A DNA stretch of 27,315 bases from an uncultured Collinsella sp. (GCA_900545615.1 UQZM01000024.1:1-27315); one strand, 5' to 3'. Counted from the stretch's first letter, positions 1 through 7,258 are shown. Notes: generated from the sequence alone by a model not told the origin. Numbers and translations: made by a program.

Positions 1-646
1 TGGTGATGATGCCACCGGCATTGCCCTCGGTGCTGGAGAAGATAGCCTGCGGCAGACCGGCCATGATGTTCGCGAAGATGATCAGCGACATGCCATTGCC
101 GATACCGCGCTGGGTGATGAGCTCACCAATCCACATGATCAGCATAGCGCCCGCGGTGAGCGTACCGACGATCATGAGGTCGAAGATGATCTCGGGAGCG
201 CCGGCGCCATTGAAGCTGATGCCGAAGCTCTTAAAGAGGAAGAGGTAACCCACGGAGTTGAGGATTGCCAGAGCCAGGGTGAGGTAACGCGAATACTGCG
301 TAATCTTGGTCTGACCGACCTCGCCCTCGCGGGCAAGCTCATGCAGGGAAGGCACAACGGCCTGGAGCATCTGGAGGATGATCGAGCTGGTGATGTAAGG
401 CATGATGCCCAGCGAAAACACCGAAACATAGCTCAACGCGCCGCCAGAGAAAAGATTCAGGAGGGCCATAGCACCTGCGGCGACCGAATTATTATCGGTC
501 GAGAAAAGGCCCAGCATCCCCTGGAAGGGAATGCCGGGCACAGGAACGTGCGCACCAATGCGGTACACGACGAGCATAGCTATGGTAAAAAGAATCTTTT
601 CGCGCAATTCTTTGATGCGGAAAGCATTCTTAAGACCATTTAGCAC
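1..646 (-). CDS. secY: Preprotein translocase subunit SecY (N-terminal part)
   Basis: SecY is the channel-forming subunit of the SecYEG translocon in the cytoplasmic membrane. About 215 codons are visible before the left edge of the window cuts the gene. The reading begins VLNGLKNAFRIKELREKI and continues with the cytoplasmic helix, the first hydrophobic segment, the periplasmic VPVPGI motif and the following membrane segments, typical of the SecY N-terminus. I place the start at a GTG (644-646) because the nearby ATG at 637-639 is in another frame. This GTG lies inside the end of rplO, so the two genes overlap by 7 bp and are probably translationally coupled, with an AAAGG about 10 bases upstream. 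It is the last spc-operon gene visible; adk, map or infA would normally follow outside the window. Confidence 0.95.
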   Translation of the reverse strand, partial: MLNGLKNAFRIKELREKILFTIAMLVVYRIGAHVPVPGIPFQGMLGLFSTDNNSVAAGAMALLNLFSGGALSYVSVFSLGIMPYITSSIILQMLQAVVPSLHELAREGEVGQTKITQYSRYLTLALAILNSVGYLFLFKSFGISFNGAGAPEIIFDLMIVGTLTAGAMLIMWIGELITQRGIGNGMSLIIFANIMAGLPQAIFSSTEGNAGGIIT

Positions 647-1089
647 GGCAGCTCGACCTTTCCGCCGGCGGCCTCGATCTTGGCCTGCGCAGAAGCGCTG
701 ACCTTGTCGACCTTGACCGTGAACTTCTTGGTGAGCTCACCATTGCCGAGCACCTTGACGGGCTCGAACTCGCTCTTGGTGATGCGAGCGGCCTTAAGAG
801 CAGCACCGTCGATCACAGCGCCGTCCTCGAACTTGCGCTCGAGACGCTCAACGTTAACAGCGGTGTACTCGATGCGACGGGGGTTGCGGAAGCCCGGAAG
901 CTTGGGCAGGCGCATAGCCAGCGGAGTCTGGCCACCCTCGAAGCCGGCACCCTTGGTGCCACCAGAGCGAGAGCCCTGGCCCTTCTGACCGCGGCCAGAA
1001 GTGGTGCCGTGACCCGAAGAATTGCCACGGCCGACGCGCTTGCGGTTCTTGGTGGAACCGGGCGCGGGAGTAAGATCGTGAAGCTGCAT
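640..1089 (-). CDS. rplO: 50S ribosomal protein L15
   Basis: L15 is a late-assembling protein of the large ribosomal subunit. The 149-residue product starts MQLHDLTPAPGSTKNRKRVG and has the glycine/serine/arginine-rich N-terminal extension that threads into 23S rRNA (residues about 15-45). A globular C-terminal half ends in KVELPC. The length is normal for the family. It lies between rpmD and secY, its usual place in the spc operon, and its last codons overlap the secY start. Nothing is odd about the gene. Confidence 0.97.
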   Translation of the reverse strand: MQLHDLTPAPGSTKNRKRVGRGNSSGHGTTSGRGQKGQGSRSGGTKGAGFEGGQTPLAMRLPKLPGFRNPRRIEYTAVNVERLERKFEDGAVIDGAALKAARITKSEFEPVKVLGNGELTKKFTVKVDKVSASAQAKIEAAGGKVELPC

Positions 1090-1092
1090 TTG

Positions 1093-1275
1093 CTACTCCT
1101 CTACAATCTCGACAAGGTGCTTGACCTTGAAGATCATGCCGCGGACGGACTCGTTGTCAGCAATCTCGCGAACCTCGCGGATCCTGTGGAGACCGAGGGC
1201 ACGGACAGTACGGACCTGGTCCTGCTTGCAACCGTTGGTGCTGCGGACCTGCTTGATCTTGATGGTGTCAGCCAT
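1093..1275 (-). CDS. rpmD: 50S ribosomal protein L30
   Basis: L30 is a small large-subunit protein that some bacteria lack. This 60-residue product begins MADTIKIKQVRSTNGCKQDQ and shows the family's RTVRALGLHRI signature around residues 22-32 followed by the EVREIADN segment. It is separated by only 2-3 bases from rpsE upstream and rplO downstream, so the three genes are almost certainly translated from one message. Presence of rpmD between rpsE and rplO is the canonical arrangement. Confidence 0.96.
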   Translation of the reverse strand: MADTIKIKQVRSTNGCKQDQVRTVRALGLHRIREVREIADNESVRGMIFKVKHLVEIVEE

Positions 1276-1277
1276 GC

Positions 1278-1802
1278 TTAGTTCTCCTTACCGACGAACA
1301 TCTCGGAGACCGTCAGGCCACGGCGAGCCGCGACGTCCTCAGGGCTGGAGAGCTCCTTGAGGCCCTCGACGGCAGCCTTGATGATGTTGAGGCCGTTGTC
1401 GGTACCGAGGGACTTGGACAGGACGTTCTTGATGCCAGCAAGCTCGAAGAGGGGACGCACAGCGCCGCCGGCGATAACGCCGGTACCCTCGACAGCGGGC
1501 TTGATGATGATGCGGCCGGCACCAAAGTGACCGAGAACCTCATGCGGAATGGTGCCCTGATCGGTCACCGGCACGTGGAACATGTTCTTCTTGGCATCGA
1601 GAGACGCCTTGGAGATGGCCATGGGCACCTCAGCGGACTTGCCCATGCCAACGCCGACGTTGCCCTTGCCGTCGCCAACGACGACGAGAGCGACGAGGCT
1701 CATGCGACGACCACCCTTGACGGTCTTCGACACGCGGTTGATGTAAACGACGCGCTCCTCGAACTCGGAGGCCTCGCGCTGCTGCTTCTGATTACGAGCC
1801 AT
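1278..1802 (-). CDS. rpsE: 30S ribosomal protein S5
   Basis: S5 is a small-subunit protein that helps decoding fidelity. The 174-residue product has the N-terminal double-stranded RNA-binding-like domain (EERVVYINRVSKTVKGGRRM, about residues 16-35, continuing to GDGKGNVGVG). The C-terminal domain includes the GTGVIAGGAVRPLFELAG stretch near residues 106-123. Length and domain order are normal. A purine-rich AGGAGGTATGT-like ribosome binding site precedes the ATG. It lies between rplR and rpmD. Confidence 0.97.
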   Translation of the reverse strand: MARNQKQQREASEFEERVVYINRVSKTVKGGRRMSLVALVVVGDGKGNVGVGMGKSAEVPMAISKASLDAKKNMFHVPVTDQGTIPHEVLGHFGAGRIIIKPAVEGTGVIAGGAVRPLFELAGIKNVLSKSLGTDNGLNIIKAAVEGLKELSSPEDVAARRGLTVSEMFVGKEN

Positions 1803-1816
1803 GTGCTACATACCTC

Positions 1817-2185
1817 CTAGAACTCGAGACCGGCGGCACGAGCACCGTCGGCGAGGGCCTTGACGCGGCCATGGTAGATACGGCCACCACGATCGAAGGC
1901 GACCTTGGTGATGCCGGCCTCGATGGCGCGCTTGCCAACGAGCTGACCGACCTTCTCCGCAGCCTCCTTGTTCGAGGTGTGGGTGCCCTTGAACTCGGCC
2001 TCGAGGGTCGAGGCGGAGACGAGCGTCAGGCTGGAGCCCTTGCTGTCGTCGATGATCTGGGCATAGATGTTGGCGTTAGTACGGGTCACGCGAAGACGCG
2101 GACGCTCGGCGGTACCCGAGACCTTGCCGCGAACACGACGCTGACGACGCTTGAGGCCTTCCAGCTTCGCCTTATGCTTGTTCAT
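1817..2185 (-). CDS. rplR: 50S ribosomal protein L18
   Basis: L18 binds 5S rRNA together with L5 and L25. The 122-residue product starts MNKHKAKLEGLKRRQRRVRG and has the strongly basic N-terminal tail, the RPRLRVTRTNANIYAQIIDD segment, and the C-terminal FDRGGRIYHGRVKALADGAR typical of the family. The gap to rplF upstream (75 bp) is the second widest within the visible operon after rpsN-rpsH and rpsN-rplE spacing, and contains a perfect hairpin described separately. Confidence 0.97.
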   Translation of the reverse strand: MNKHKAKLEGLKRRQRRVRGKVSGTAERPRLRVTRTNANIYAQIIDDSKGSSLTLVSASTLEAEFKGTHTSNKEAAEKVGQLVGKRAIEAGITKVAFDRGGRIYHGRVKALADGARAAGLEF

Positions 2186-2213
2186 ACGTAAACTCCTAAA
2201 AAGGTTGATCTTG

Positions 2214-2235
2214 CCAGCACCTGACGGGGTGCTGG
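2214..2235 (-). promoter_or_regulatory. Hairpin in the rplF-rplR intercistronic gap
   Basis: An exact inverted repeat with 8-bp arms, CCAGCACC and GGTGCTGG, is separated by a 6-base loop. It lies just after the rplF stop and about 30 bases upstream of the rplR start. The downstream bases on the minus strand include a short T run (about 2200-2204) roughly ten bases after the stem, so it is not a textbook terminator. It could be an mRNA processing or stability element, or a leaky attenuator tuning L18 and later genes. The function is inference; the repeat is directly visible. Confidence 0.5.
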
Positions 2236-2260
2236 TCTTATGCGAGTGAGTCGGTTACGA

Positions 2261-2797
2261 CTACTTGGCGGCCTTACCCAGCTTGCGGCGGATGTGCTCG
2301 CCAACGTAGTGGATACCCTTGCCCTTGTAAGGCTCGGGAGGACGATGGCCGCGGATCTCAGCGGCGATCTGACCGACCTGCTGCTTGTTGATACCCTTGA
2401 CGTTCACGTGGGTGTTGTCGGGAACCTCGAAGGTGATGCCCTCGGGAGCCTCGACGATCACGGGGTGCGAGAAGCCCAGGGAGAACTCGAGGTTCTTGCC
2501 CTTCTGCTGCACGCGGTAACCGACGCCGGCGAGCTCGAGCTTCTTCTCGAAGCCCTCGGAAACGCCAACAACCATGTTGTGGATGAGGGCGCGGGTGAGG
2601 CCGTGGCGGGCACGGGTCTCACGCTCGTCGTCGGGACGGGAAACGGTGAGGACGTTGTCCTCGACGTTGATAGCGAGCTTCTCAAAGACATCGAGCTCGA
2701 GCTGGCCCTTGGGGCCCTTGACGACAACGTTGTTGCCGTTGACTGCCACTTCGACTCCGGCGGGAATCTGGACAGGCTTATTACCGATACGAGACAC
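2261..2797 (-). CDS. rplF: 50S ribosomal protein L6
   Basis: L6 is a two-domain primary 23S rRNA-binding protein near the factor-binding site of the large subunit. The 178-residue product begins MSRIGNKPVQIPAGVEVAV. It has the repeated L6 fold, the linker FSHPVIVEAPEGITFEVP near residues 87-104, and the C-terminal signature RPPEPYKGKGIHYVGEHIRR near residues 151-170. Length is normal. It sits between rpsH and rplR as expected. Confidence 0.97.
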   Translation of the reverse strand: MSRIGNKPVQIPAGVEVAVNGNNVVVKGPKGQLELDVFEKLAINVEDNVLTVSRPDDERETRARHGLTRALIHNMVVGVSEGFEKKLELAGVGYRVQQKGKNLEFSLGFSHPVIVEAPEGITFEVPDNTHVNVKGINKQQVGQIAAEIRGHRPPEPYKGKGIHYVGEHIRRKLGKAAK

Positions 2798-2830
2798 GGT
2801 GATCTCCTTTCCTTCTACCTACCGAGCGAA

Positions 2831-3229
2831 TTACCAGACGTAAGCGATGATCTCGCCGCCGACGTTGTGCTTGCGAGCATCGCGGTCGGTCATGACGCCA
2901 TGGCTGGTGGAAATAATGGCGGTACCAAGGCCACCGCGGACGCGGGGCATGTCGGCAACGCCGGTGTACTTACGCAGGCCCGGCTTGGAAATGCGGCGGA
3001 TGCCGTTGATGACCTTAGCCTTCTTGGGACCATACTTAAGCGTGATGTGCAGAGTCTTCTGGGGAACGGTGTCCTCGACATCGTAGCCCTCGATGTAGCC
3101 CTCCTCGTGCAGAACACGAGCGATCTCGACGAGCTTCTTGCTGCTCGGCATGGAGACCGTGGCCTTGTTCACAGAGTTAGCGTTACGGATGCGCGTAAGC
3201 ATATCTGCGATCGGGTCTGTAAGGTTCAT
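2831..3229 (-). CDS. rpsH: 30S ribosomal protein S8
   Basis: S8 binds the central domain of 16S rRNA, and in E. coli it also represses the spc operon by binding mRNA near rplE. The 132-residue product starts MNLTDPIADMLTRIRNAN, the standard S8 N-terminus. It ends with the conserved GLGTAIISTSHGVMTDRDARK followed by a GGEIIAYVW tail (positions about 101-132). The 119-bp gap upstream to rpsN holds a GGAGA ribosome binding site and no gene; I see no obvious structured S8 target there. Confidence 0.97.
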   Translation of the reverse strand: MNLTDPIADMLTRIRNANSVNKATVSMPSSKKLVEIARVLHEEGYIEGYDVEDTVPQKTLHITLKYGPKKAKVINGIRRISKPGLRKYTGVADMPRVRGGLGTAIISTSHGVMTDRDARKHNVGGEIIAYVW

Positions 3230-3348
3230 ACAGATTCTCCTTCGTTCTTGATGAACACGTGCTCTTGGTTCTTCGCCGCCCTTAACGGCAAAGCCTAACT
3301 AGCGCGTTTTCCCTGTTCCAAACTGATGCTTGAAACGCTGGTAGTGAC

Positions 3349-3534
3349 TTACCAGCTGGCCTTCTTAACGCCGGGAAGCTCGCCCTTGAGTGCAAGCTCA
3401 CGGAAGCAGACACGGCACAGGCCGAACTTGCGGTACACAGAGTGCGGACGGCCGCAGCGCTGGCAGCGCGTGTACTCACGAGTAGAGAACTTCTGCTTGC
3501 GATTGCACTTGACGATCATCGATGTCTTAGCCAC
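3349..3534 (-). CDS. rpsN: 30S ribosomal protein S14, zinc-binding (type Z)
   Basis: S14 is a small-subunit head protein. This is the short 61-residue zinc-ribbon form: Cys24, Cys27, Cys40 and Cys43 form two CxxC pairs (CQRC and CRVC), and the product ends LPGVKKASW. The zinc form is usual in Actinobacteria and Firmicutes spc operons, while a zinc-free ~100-aa paralog is often encoded elsewhere. The ribosome binding site AGGAGG lies about 8 bases before the ATG. It lies between rplE and rpsH. Confidence 0.97.
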   Translation of the reverse strand: MAKTSMIVKCNRKQKFSTREYTRCQRCGRPHSVYRKFGLCRVCFRELALKGELPGVKKASW

Positions 3535-3613
3535 TTATATCCTCCTCACATAGAGTATTGTTCGCCCCAAACGCCGCCCCCTTGTGGGAACGGCGCTTAT
3601 AGGGCAGGTGAAC

Positions 3614-4171
3614 CTATTTCTTGAACGGGAAACCGAAGGCGTCCAGAAGGGCCTTGGCCTCCTCATCGGTGTTGGCGGTGGTCACGAAAGTGATGTCCAT
3701 ACCACGCTGGTGATCGACGGAGTCGAAGTCGATCTCGGGGAAGATGAGCTGCTCGGTGACGCCCATGGAGAAGTTACCACGGCCGTCGAAGCTCTTGGCG
3801 GAGATGCCACGGAAGTCGCGGATACGGGGGATCGCGACGGAGGTCAGACGATCGAAGAACTCCCACATACGGTCGCCACGCAGGGTAACCTTGCAGCCGA
3901 TCGGCATACCAGCGCGCAGGCGGAAGGTAGCGATGGACTTGCGGGCACGGGTGATCATCGGCTGCTGGCCGGTGATGGCGCGCAGGTCGCGCACGGCACC
4001 GTCGATGGCCTTGGAATCGGTAGCGGCCTCGCCGACACCCATGTTCACGACGATCTTCTCAAACTTGGGGATCATCATGACGTTCTCGTACTGGAACTTG
4101 TCCTGAAGCTGCTGCTTGACCTCGTTGTTGTACTTGGTCTTCAGACGCGGCACATACTTCTCTTCTGCCAT
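3614..4171 (-). CDS. rplE: 50S ribosomal protein L5
   Basis: L5 binds 5S rRNA in the central protuberance of the large subunit and contacts P-site tRNA. The 185-residue product has the family core: IPKFEKIVVNMGVGEA (about 34-49), the RARKSIATFRLRAGMPIGCK stretch (about 75-94) and the C-terminal RGMDITFVTTANTDEEAKALL. A strong AAGGAG lies 7 bases upstream of the ATG. It is the first spc gene here. The usual upstream neighbours rplX and rplN are absent and a leader of about 230 bp precedes it, so it probably has its own promoter in this genome or at this junction. Confidence 0.97.
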   Translation of the reverse strand: MAEEKYVPRLKTKYNNEVKQQLQDKFQYENVMMIPKFEKIVVNMGVGEAATDSKAIDGAVRDLRAITGQQPMITRARKSIATFRLRAGMPIGCKVTLRGDRMWEFFDRLTSVAIPRIRDFRGISAKSFDGRGNFSMGVTEQLIFPEIDFDSVDHQRGMDITFVTTANTDEEAKALLDAFGFPFKK

Positions 4172-4301
4172 TGTTCACTCCTTCTTGGGGTTTTAAGCAC
4201 GGGGCGTGGCCACGATGGGTTGTCCTCGTGCCTCCTGGCTGCATCCGCGCCGCTCATGGCATTTCGCGGTTTGGACTCGACGCAGCAGGAGCCGACAAAA
4301 C

Positions 4302-4337
4302 AATCGGTACTATACGCGCATCGGGAGCGTATTTCCA
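4302..4337 (-). promoter_or_regulatory. Candidate promoter for the rplE-secY transcription unit
   Basis: On the minus strand a good -10 hexamer, TATAGT, occupies 4309-4314, and a weak -35 (TGGAAA, 4332-4337) lies 17 bases upstream. Transcription would start near 4302 and leave a leader of about 130 bases before rplE. The -10 is convincing and the -35 is not. The location fits the need for a promoter, because nothing ribosomal lies upstream. Confidence 0.4.
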
Positions 4338-4399
4338 GAAAAACCTCGTCTGCCTGCACAACTCCACAACTCCCCCGCACAAATGGGTCCCAACAAGCA

Positions 4400-4464
4400 G
4401 TTGCGGTGAAATAGGGACTGTTGGGCGGCCTAACAGGCTTAAACAATCCGTATTTCACCGCAAC
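4400..4464. repeat. 65-bp palindromic repeat, copy 1
   Basis: An inverted repeat has 23-bp arms (4400-4422 and 4442-4464, two mismatches) and a 19-base centre. Both outer ends read GTTGCGGTGAAATA inward. A second element of the same total length and the same outer sequence lies at 7194-7258. It sits between the xdhC stop and the rplE leader, so its RNA would form a long hairpin after xdhC, but no T tract follows on either strand. It looks like a dispersed REP/MITE-type intergenic palindrome that may also act as a transcript end or block. Confidence 0.8.
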
Positions 4465-4482
4465 TTATTGGTGGGGATGCGA

Positions 4483-5526
4483 TTAGCGCTTGCGGGGGAC
4501 GAGCTTGGTGCGGCGCAGGTGGATCATCTCGGCGGCAATGGAGATAGCGATCTCCTCGGGATCCTCGGCCTCGATGGCAACGCCGATCGGCAGGTGCAGC
4601 CCGTCGATCTGGTCCTGCGTAAAGCCCTCCTGCTCCAGGCGGGCACGCACAAAGGCCGTCTTGCGACGCGAGCCCAAGCAGCCCAGATAGGCGGGTTTGG
4701 CACGCATGGCCTGAATCACCACGTCGATATCGGACTTGTGACCCGCCGTGGCGACGACCACCAGGTCGCGCGGGCCGATGGGACACAGCTCGCTCAGGCT
4801 CTTGTAGTCGACCAGACGACGGTCGTAGACACCGGGCACCCAATCGGGGGTCAGCGTGCCGGGGCGGTCGTCGCACGCCACGACGGCAAAGCCCGCCGCC
4901 GTAAGCACCCGCGCCGTCGCGGCGCCCACGTGGCCGCAGCCAAAGATATAGGTCAGGCCCTCGGGGCAGAGCGTCTCGATGTGCGCCGCGGGAATCTCAG
5001 AGGCCGCGTTGGTGTAGGTGACCTTACTCCCCTCCTCCACCAGCGAAAGCCCGGGGCAGCCCGCAATGGTGCGGCGCGATTCCTCGCCATGGTACTCGGC
5101 CACATCGCCCTCGAGCGCGCTCGCGATAAACGGTTCAAAGTCGATGACGAAGTCGCCGATGCGCCGATAGGCCAAGACGTCGGCAACCGACTGGAGCAAC
5201 GGTACCTTGGTCGCGTCCAGGTGCAGATAGCACAGGCAGATGGCTCCGCCGCAGATCATGCCGGTATCGGAGTTCTCGCCGCCCATGGTGTAGCGGACCA
5301 GACGCGACTGTCCCGCGCTCAGGAGTTCGCGCGCCTCATCCAGCGCAAAGAGCTCAATCTTGCCGCCGCCGATAGTGCCCGCCTGGCCACCGTCGGCAAA
5401 GACGGCCATCCAGGCGCCCACGCCGCGCGGCGACGACCCCGCCGTGCCGGCCACGACCACGAGCTCGCACGTCTCGCCAGCACGCAGGGCGGCAAGCGCA
5501 GCATTCACCACATCGAGCTTTTCCAT
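4483..5526 (-). CDS. xdhC: XdhC/CoxI-family molybdenum hydroxylase maturation protein
   Basis: XdhC/CoxI proteins bind the molybdenum cofactor and promote its sulfuration and insertion into xanthine dehydrogenase-type enzymes. The name follows the maturation family, not the E. coli iron-sulfur subunit called XdhC. The 347-residue product has the N-terminal domain motifs TAGSSPRGVGAWM (28-40) and TIGGG (51-55). The C-terminal Rossmann domain has FGCGHVG (195-201), an acidic CDDRP (218-222), LGSRRK (284-289) and LPIGVAIEAEDPEEIA (312-327). It starts 9 bases after yqeB, whose stop codon forms part of its AGGAAA ribosome binding site, so the two are translated together. It presumably matures the XdhA-type enzyme encoded at the right edge. 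Confidence 0.92.
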   Translation of the reverse strand: MEKLDVVNAALAALRAGETCELVVVAGTAGSSPRGVGAWMAVFADGGQAGTIGGGKIELFALDEARELLSAGQSRLVRYTMGGENSDTGMICGGAICLCYLHLDATKVPLLQSVADVLAYRRIGDFVIDFEPFIASALEGDVAEYHGEESRRTIAGCPGLSLVEEGSKVTYTNAASEIPAAHIETLCPEGLTYIFGCGHVGAATARVLTAAGFAVVACDDRPGTLTPDWVPGVYDRRLVDYKSLSELCPIGPRDLVVVATAGHKSDIDVVIQAMRAKPAYLGCLGSRRKTAFVRARLEQEGFTQDQIDGLHLPIGVAIEAEDPEEIAISIAAEMIHLRRTKLVPRKR

Positions 5527-5535
5527 TGCAATTTC

Positions 5536-6330
5536 CTATCCCTGGAATACGCCGGTGAGCATGGCGAGTGCCTCGAGCACACCGCCGCCGACCGACGTCG
5601 CCTTGTCCGAAATGTAGTTGATATAGCTGGCATCGCCGCGCGAATCGACATCGGCGCATTTAAAGCCCTCAGCCACCTGCACGCCGTTCGCCAAAAGCCC
5701 GCGCAGACAGCCATCGATCTGCGTGCACATGGGCGAATCGCCCGCGTAGCCAATCACGTCTCCGGCGCTCACGATGTCGCCGATCGCGCGGTCGGACCGA
5801 AACACGCCGGCGGCGGGGCTGTGGATAACGCGCTCCTTGCCATATCCGCCGATCATGCCCGGCACGCCCGTGTTGGGTTGGGGCGAACCCTGGGTAATGA
5901 CACGGCCCAGGAAATGCCCGCGCATGGTTTCGACCACGGCGTCGCAGTCAACCGGCGCGGTAAAGCCCGGCCCCACGGCGATGACGGCAGGCGCCATGCC
6001 GCGCGTGGTACCCAGGTTGCGCTTAGCCAGAATCGCGTCGACCACGGCAGCGGGTTTCAGCTCGCCGAGCATCTTGGCCTGGGGGTCCACCACAACGGCG
6101 ACGTCTCCAGCCTCGGTAATTGCAAGCGCCTCTGCCGGCGTCTGTGCCAAGCGAGCGCGAATGCCCTCGACCTCGACCTCGCCCAAGCGAATAGCCTCGC
6201 AAAAACTGATTGTGCGGCGGATGCACGTGGGAACCGCGATATCGGCCATAACGACCGACACGCCGGCGCGCACCAAGCGAGCGGCGACGCCCGTGGCGAT
6301 ATCGCCGGCGCCGCGAACATAAACGAGCAT
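5536..6330 (-). CDS. yqeB: Selenium-dependent molybdenum hydroxylase system protein, YqeB family
   Basis: YqeB-family proteins co-occur with labile-selenium molybdenum hydroxylases such as selenium-dependent xanthine dehydrogenase and are thought to help build or deliver the selenium-containing cofactor; the biochemical step is not settled. The 264-residue product begins MLVYVRGAGDIATGVAARLV, a nucleotide-binding glycine motif at residues 6-14. It contains GPGFTAPVDCDAVVETMRGH and TQGSPQPNTGVPG in the middle, matching the family. Its start has a strong GGGAGGTG 8 bases upstream. It is divergent from yqeC and cotranscribed with xdhC. As I recall, E. coli YqeB (541 aa) joins this domain to an XdhC-like domain; here they are two genes. 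Confidence 0.9.
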   Translation of the reverse strand: MLVYVRGAGDIATGVAARLVRAGVSVVMADIAVPTCIRRTISFCEAIRLGEVEVEGIRARLAQTPAEALAITEAGDVAVVVDPQAKMLGELKPAAVVDAILAKRNLGTTRGMAPAVIAVGPGFTAPVDCDAVVETMRGHFLGRVITQGSPQPNTGVPGMIGGYGKERVIHSPAAGVFRSDRAIGDIVSAGDVIGYAGDSPMCTQIDGCLRGLLANGVQVAEGFKCADVDSRGDASYINYISDKATSVGGGVLEALAMLTGVFQG

Positions 6331-6432
6331 TCCCGGGACACCTCCCTGTGCTACGGTTTGAGCAGAGCAAATGCGGTTCGACCGCTACTCTGATGATTAT
6401 TTATTATCACAGTATTATACGGCGGTGAACAG
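6331..6432. promoter_or_regulatory. Divergent yqeB/yqeC control region
   Basis: The 102-bp gap between the divergent genes contains an AT-rich near-palindrome (6391-6409, TGAT...ATCA ends), unusual in this GC-rich sequence. A perfect TATAAT on the minus strand at 6414-6419 would serve yqeB-xdhC with a ~75-base leader. A small GCGGT-TCG-ACCGC hairpin lies at 6373-6385. No clear -35 is visible for the minus-strand box. The near-palindrome is well placed to be an operator for both directions; that role is inference. Confidence 0.45.
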
Positions 6433-7167
6433 ATGGAAACGGTTAGCGGCAATCTTGCCTCGGCGCTCAGGATCAAACCGGGCATTACCGCGATTATCGG
6501 CAGCGGTGGCAAGTCGACCTTGCTAAAGACGCTCGGCCTTGAGCTTATGCGCGCTGGCGGCCGCGCGCTCCTCTGCACCACCACGCATATGTTCCCCGTC
6601 GCCGGCGTGCCGTGGGACGGGTCGAGCCGTCGCCTGGACGCCGCGCCTTGGAAACCGGGCGCCCTGCATGTTCCCGGCTGCACCTGCGAGGCATGCGCAG
6701 GCATGAGCCGCGGAAGTATCTGCCAGGCGGGTGTTTTGGACCCGGAGACGGGCAAGCTCTCCTCCCCTGCCGAGCCGCTCGACCAGCTGGCGCAGCGCTT
6801 TGACTACGTCCTGGCCGAGGCGGACGGCAGCAAGCGGCTCCCGCTCAAGGCCCACGCCCCGTGGGAGCCGGTCGTTCCCGCCGGCACGGCCAACGTCATC
6901 TGGCTCGTCGGCGCCTCGGGGCTCGGCAAGCCCATCAACGAAGCCGTCCACCGCCCCGAGCTCTTTTGCGAGCGTTGCGGCTGCGAGCTCACCGACATCG
7001 CCACGCCCGAGCGCGTCGCCCAGGTGCTCAATTCCGAGATGCAGGCGCTGGGACTCAGCACCGCACGCGTCATGCTCAACCAAGTCGACACGCTCAGCGA
7101 CCCCACGATGGCCGACCGCTTCGAGGCAGCCCTTGGCCGCCCCGTCGTCGCCACCAGCCTCAAATAG
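6433..7167 (+). CDS. yqeC: Selenium cofactor biosynthesis protein YqeC
   Basis: YqeC is a putative nucleotide-binding enzyme of the selenium-dependent molybdenum hydroxylase system. The 244-residue product has a P-loop-like IIGSGGKSTLLK at residues 21-32 and the family's CTTTHMFP at 48-55. A cysteine cluster (CTCEAC, 83-88) may bind metal or be redox active, and AEADGSKRLPLKAH lies at 128-141. GWD-type GTPase motifs beyond the P-loop are not obvious. A short GGTGA lies about 6 bases before the ATG. It is transcribed away from yqeB-xdhC and convergent with hyuA, with a 65-bp palindrome between the two stop codons. Confidence 0.9.
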   Translation: METVSGNLASALRIKPGITAIIGSGGKSTLLKTLGLELMRAGGRALLCTTTHMFPVAGVPWDGSSRRLDAAPWKPGALHVPGCTCEACAGMSRGSICQAGVLDPETGKLSSPAEPLDQLAQRFDYVLAEADGSKRLPLKAHAPWEPVVPAGTANVIWLVGASGLGKPINEAVHRPELFCERCGCELTDIATPERVAQVLNSEMQALGLSTARVMLNQVDTLSDPTMADRFEAALGRPVVATSLK

Positions 7168-7193
7168 CCGGCGCTGCCCCAGAAGACCTATAA

Positions 7194-7258
7194 GTTGCGG
7201 TGGAATAGTTCCTGAAACGGCCTATTTGGCGGCTAAACAGGAACTATTCCACCGCAAC
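7194..7258. repeat. 65-bp palindromic repeat, copy 2
   Basis: A perfect inverted repeat with 21-bp arms (7194-7214 and 7238-7258) encloses a 23-base centre. It has the same length and the same outer sequence (GTTGCGGTG, then R-AATA) as the element at 4400-4464, while the inner part differs. It sits exactly between the convergent stops of yqeC and hyuA, where a bidirectional transcript end is expected. No T run follows the stem on either strand. The two copies bracket the yqeC-yqeB-xdhC block. Confidence 0.85.

Noticed and set aside
2240..3298. Long plus-strand open frame of about 350 codons opposite rplF and rpsH
   Set aside because: It is antisense to conserved ribosomal genes, has valine/leucine/aspartate-rich low-complexity sequence typical of the reverse strand of GC-rich genes, and has no ribosome binding site.
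4171..6393. Plus-strand open frame of about 740 codons across xdhC and yqeB
   Set aside because: It lies opposite two genes with clear family motifs. The antisense sequence is rich in His/Arg/Ala without any domain and exists because GC-rich third positions suppress stops.
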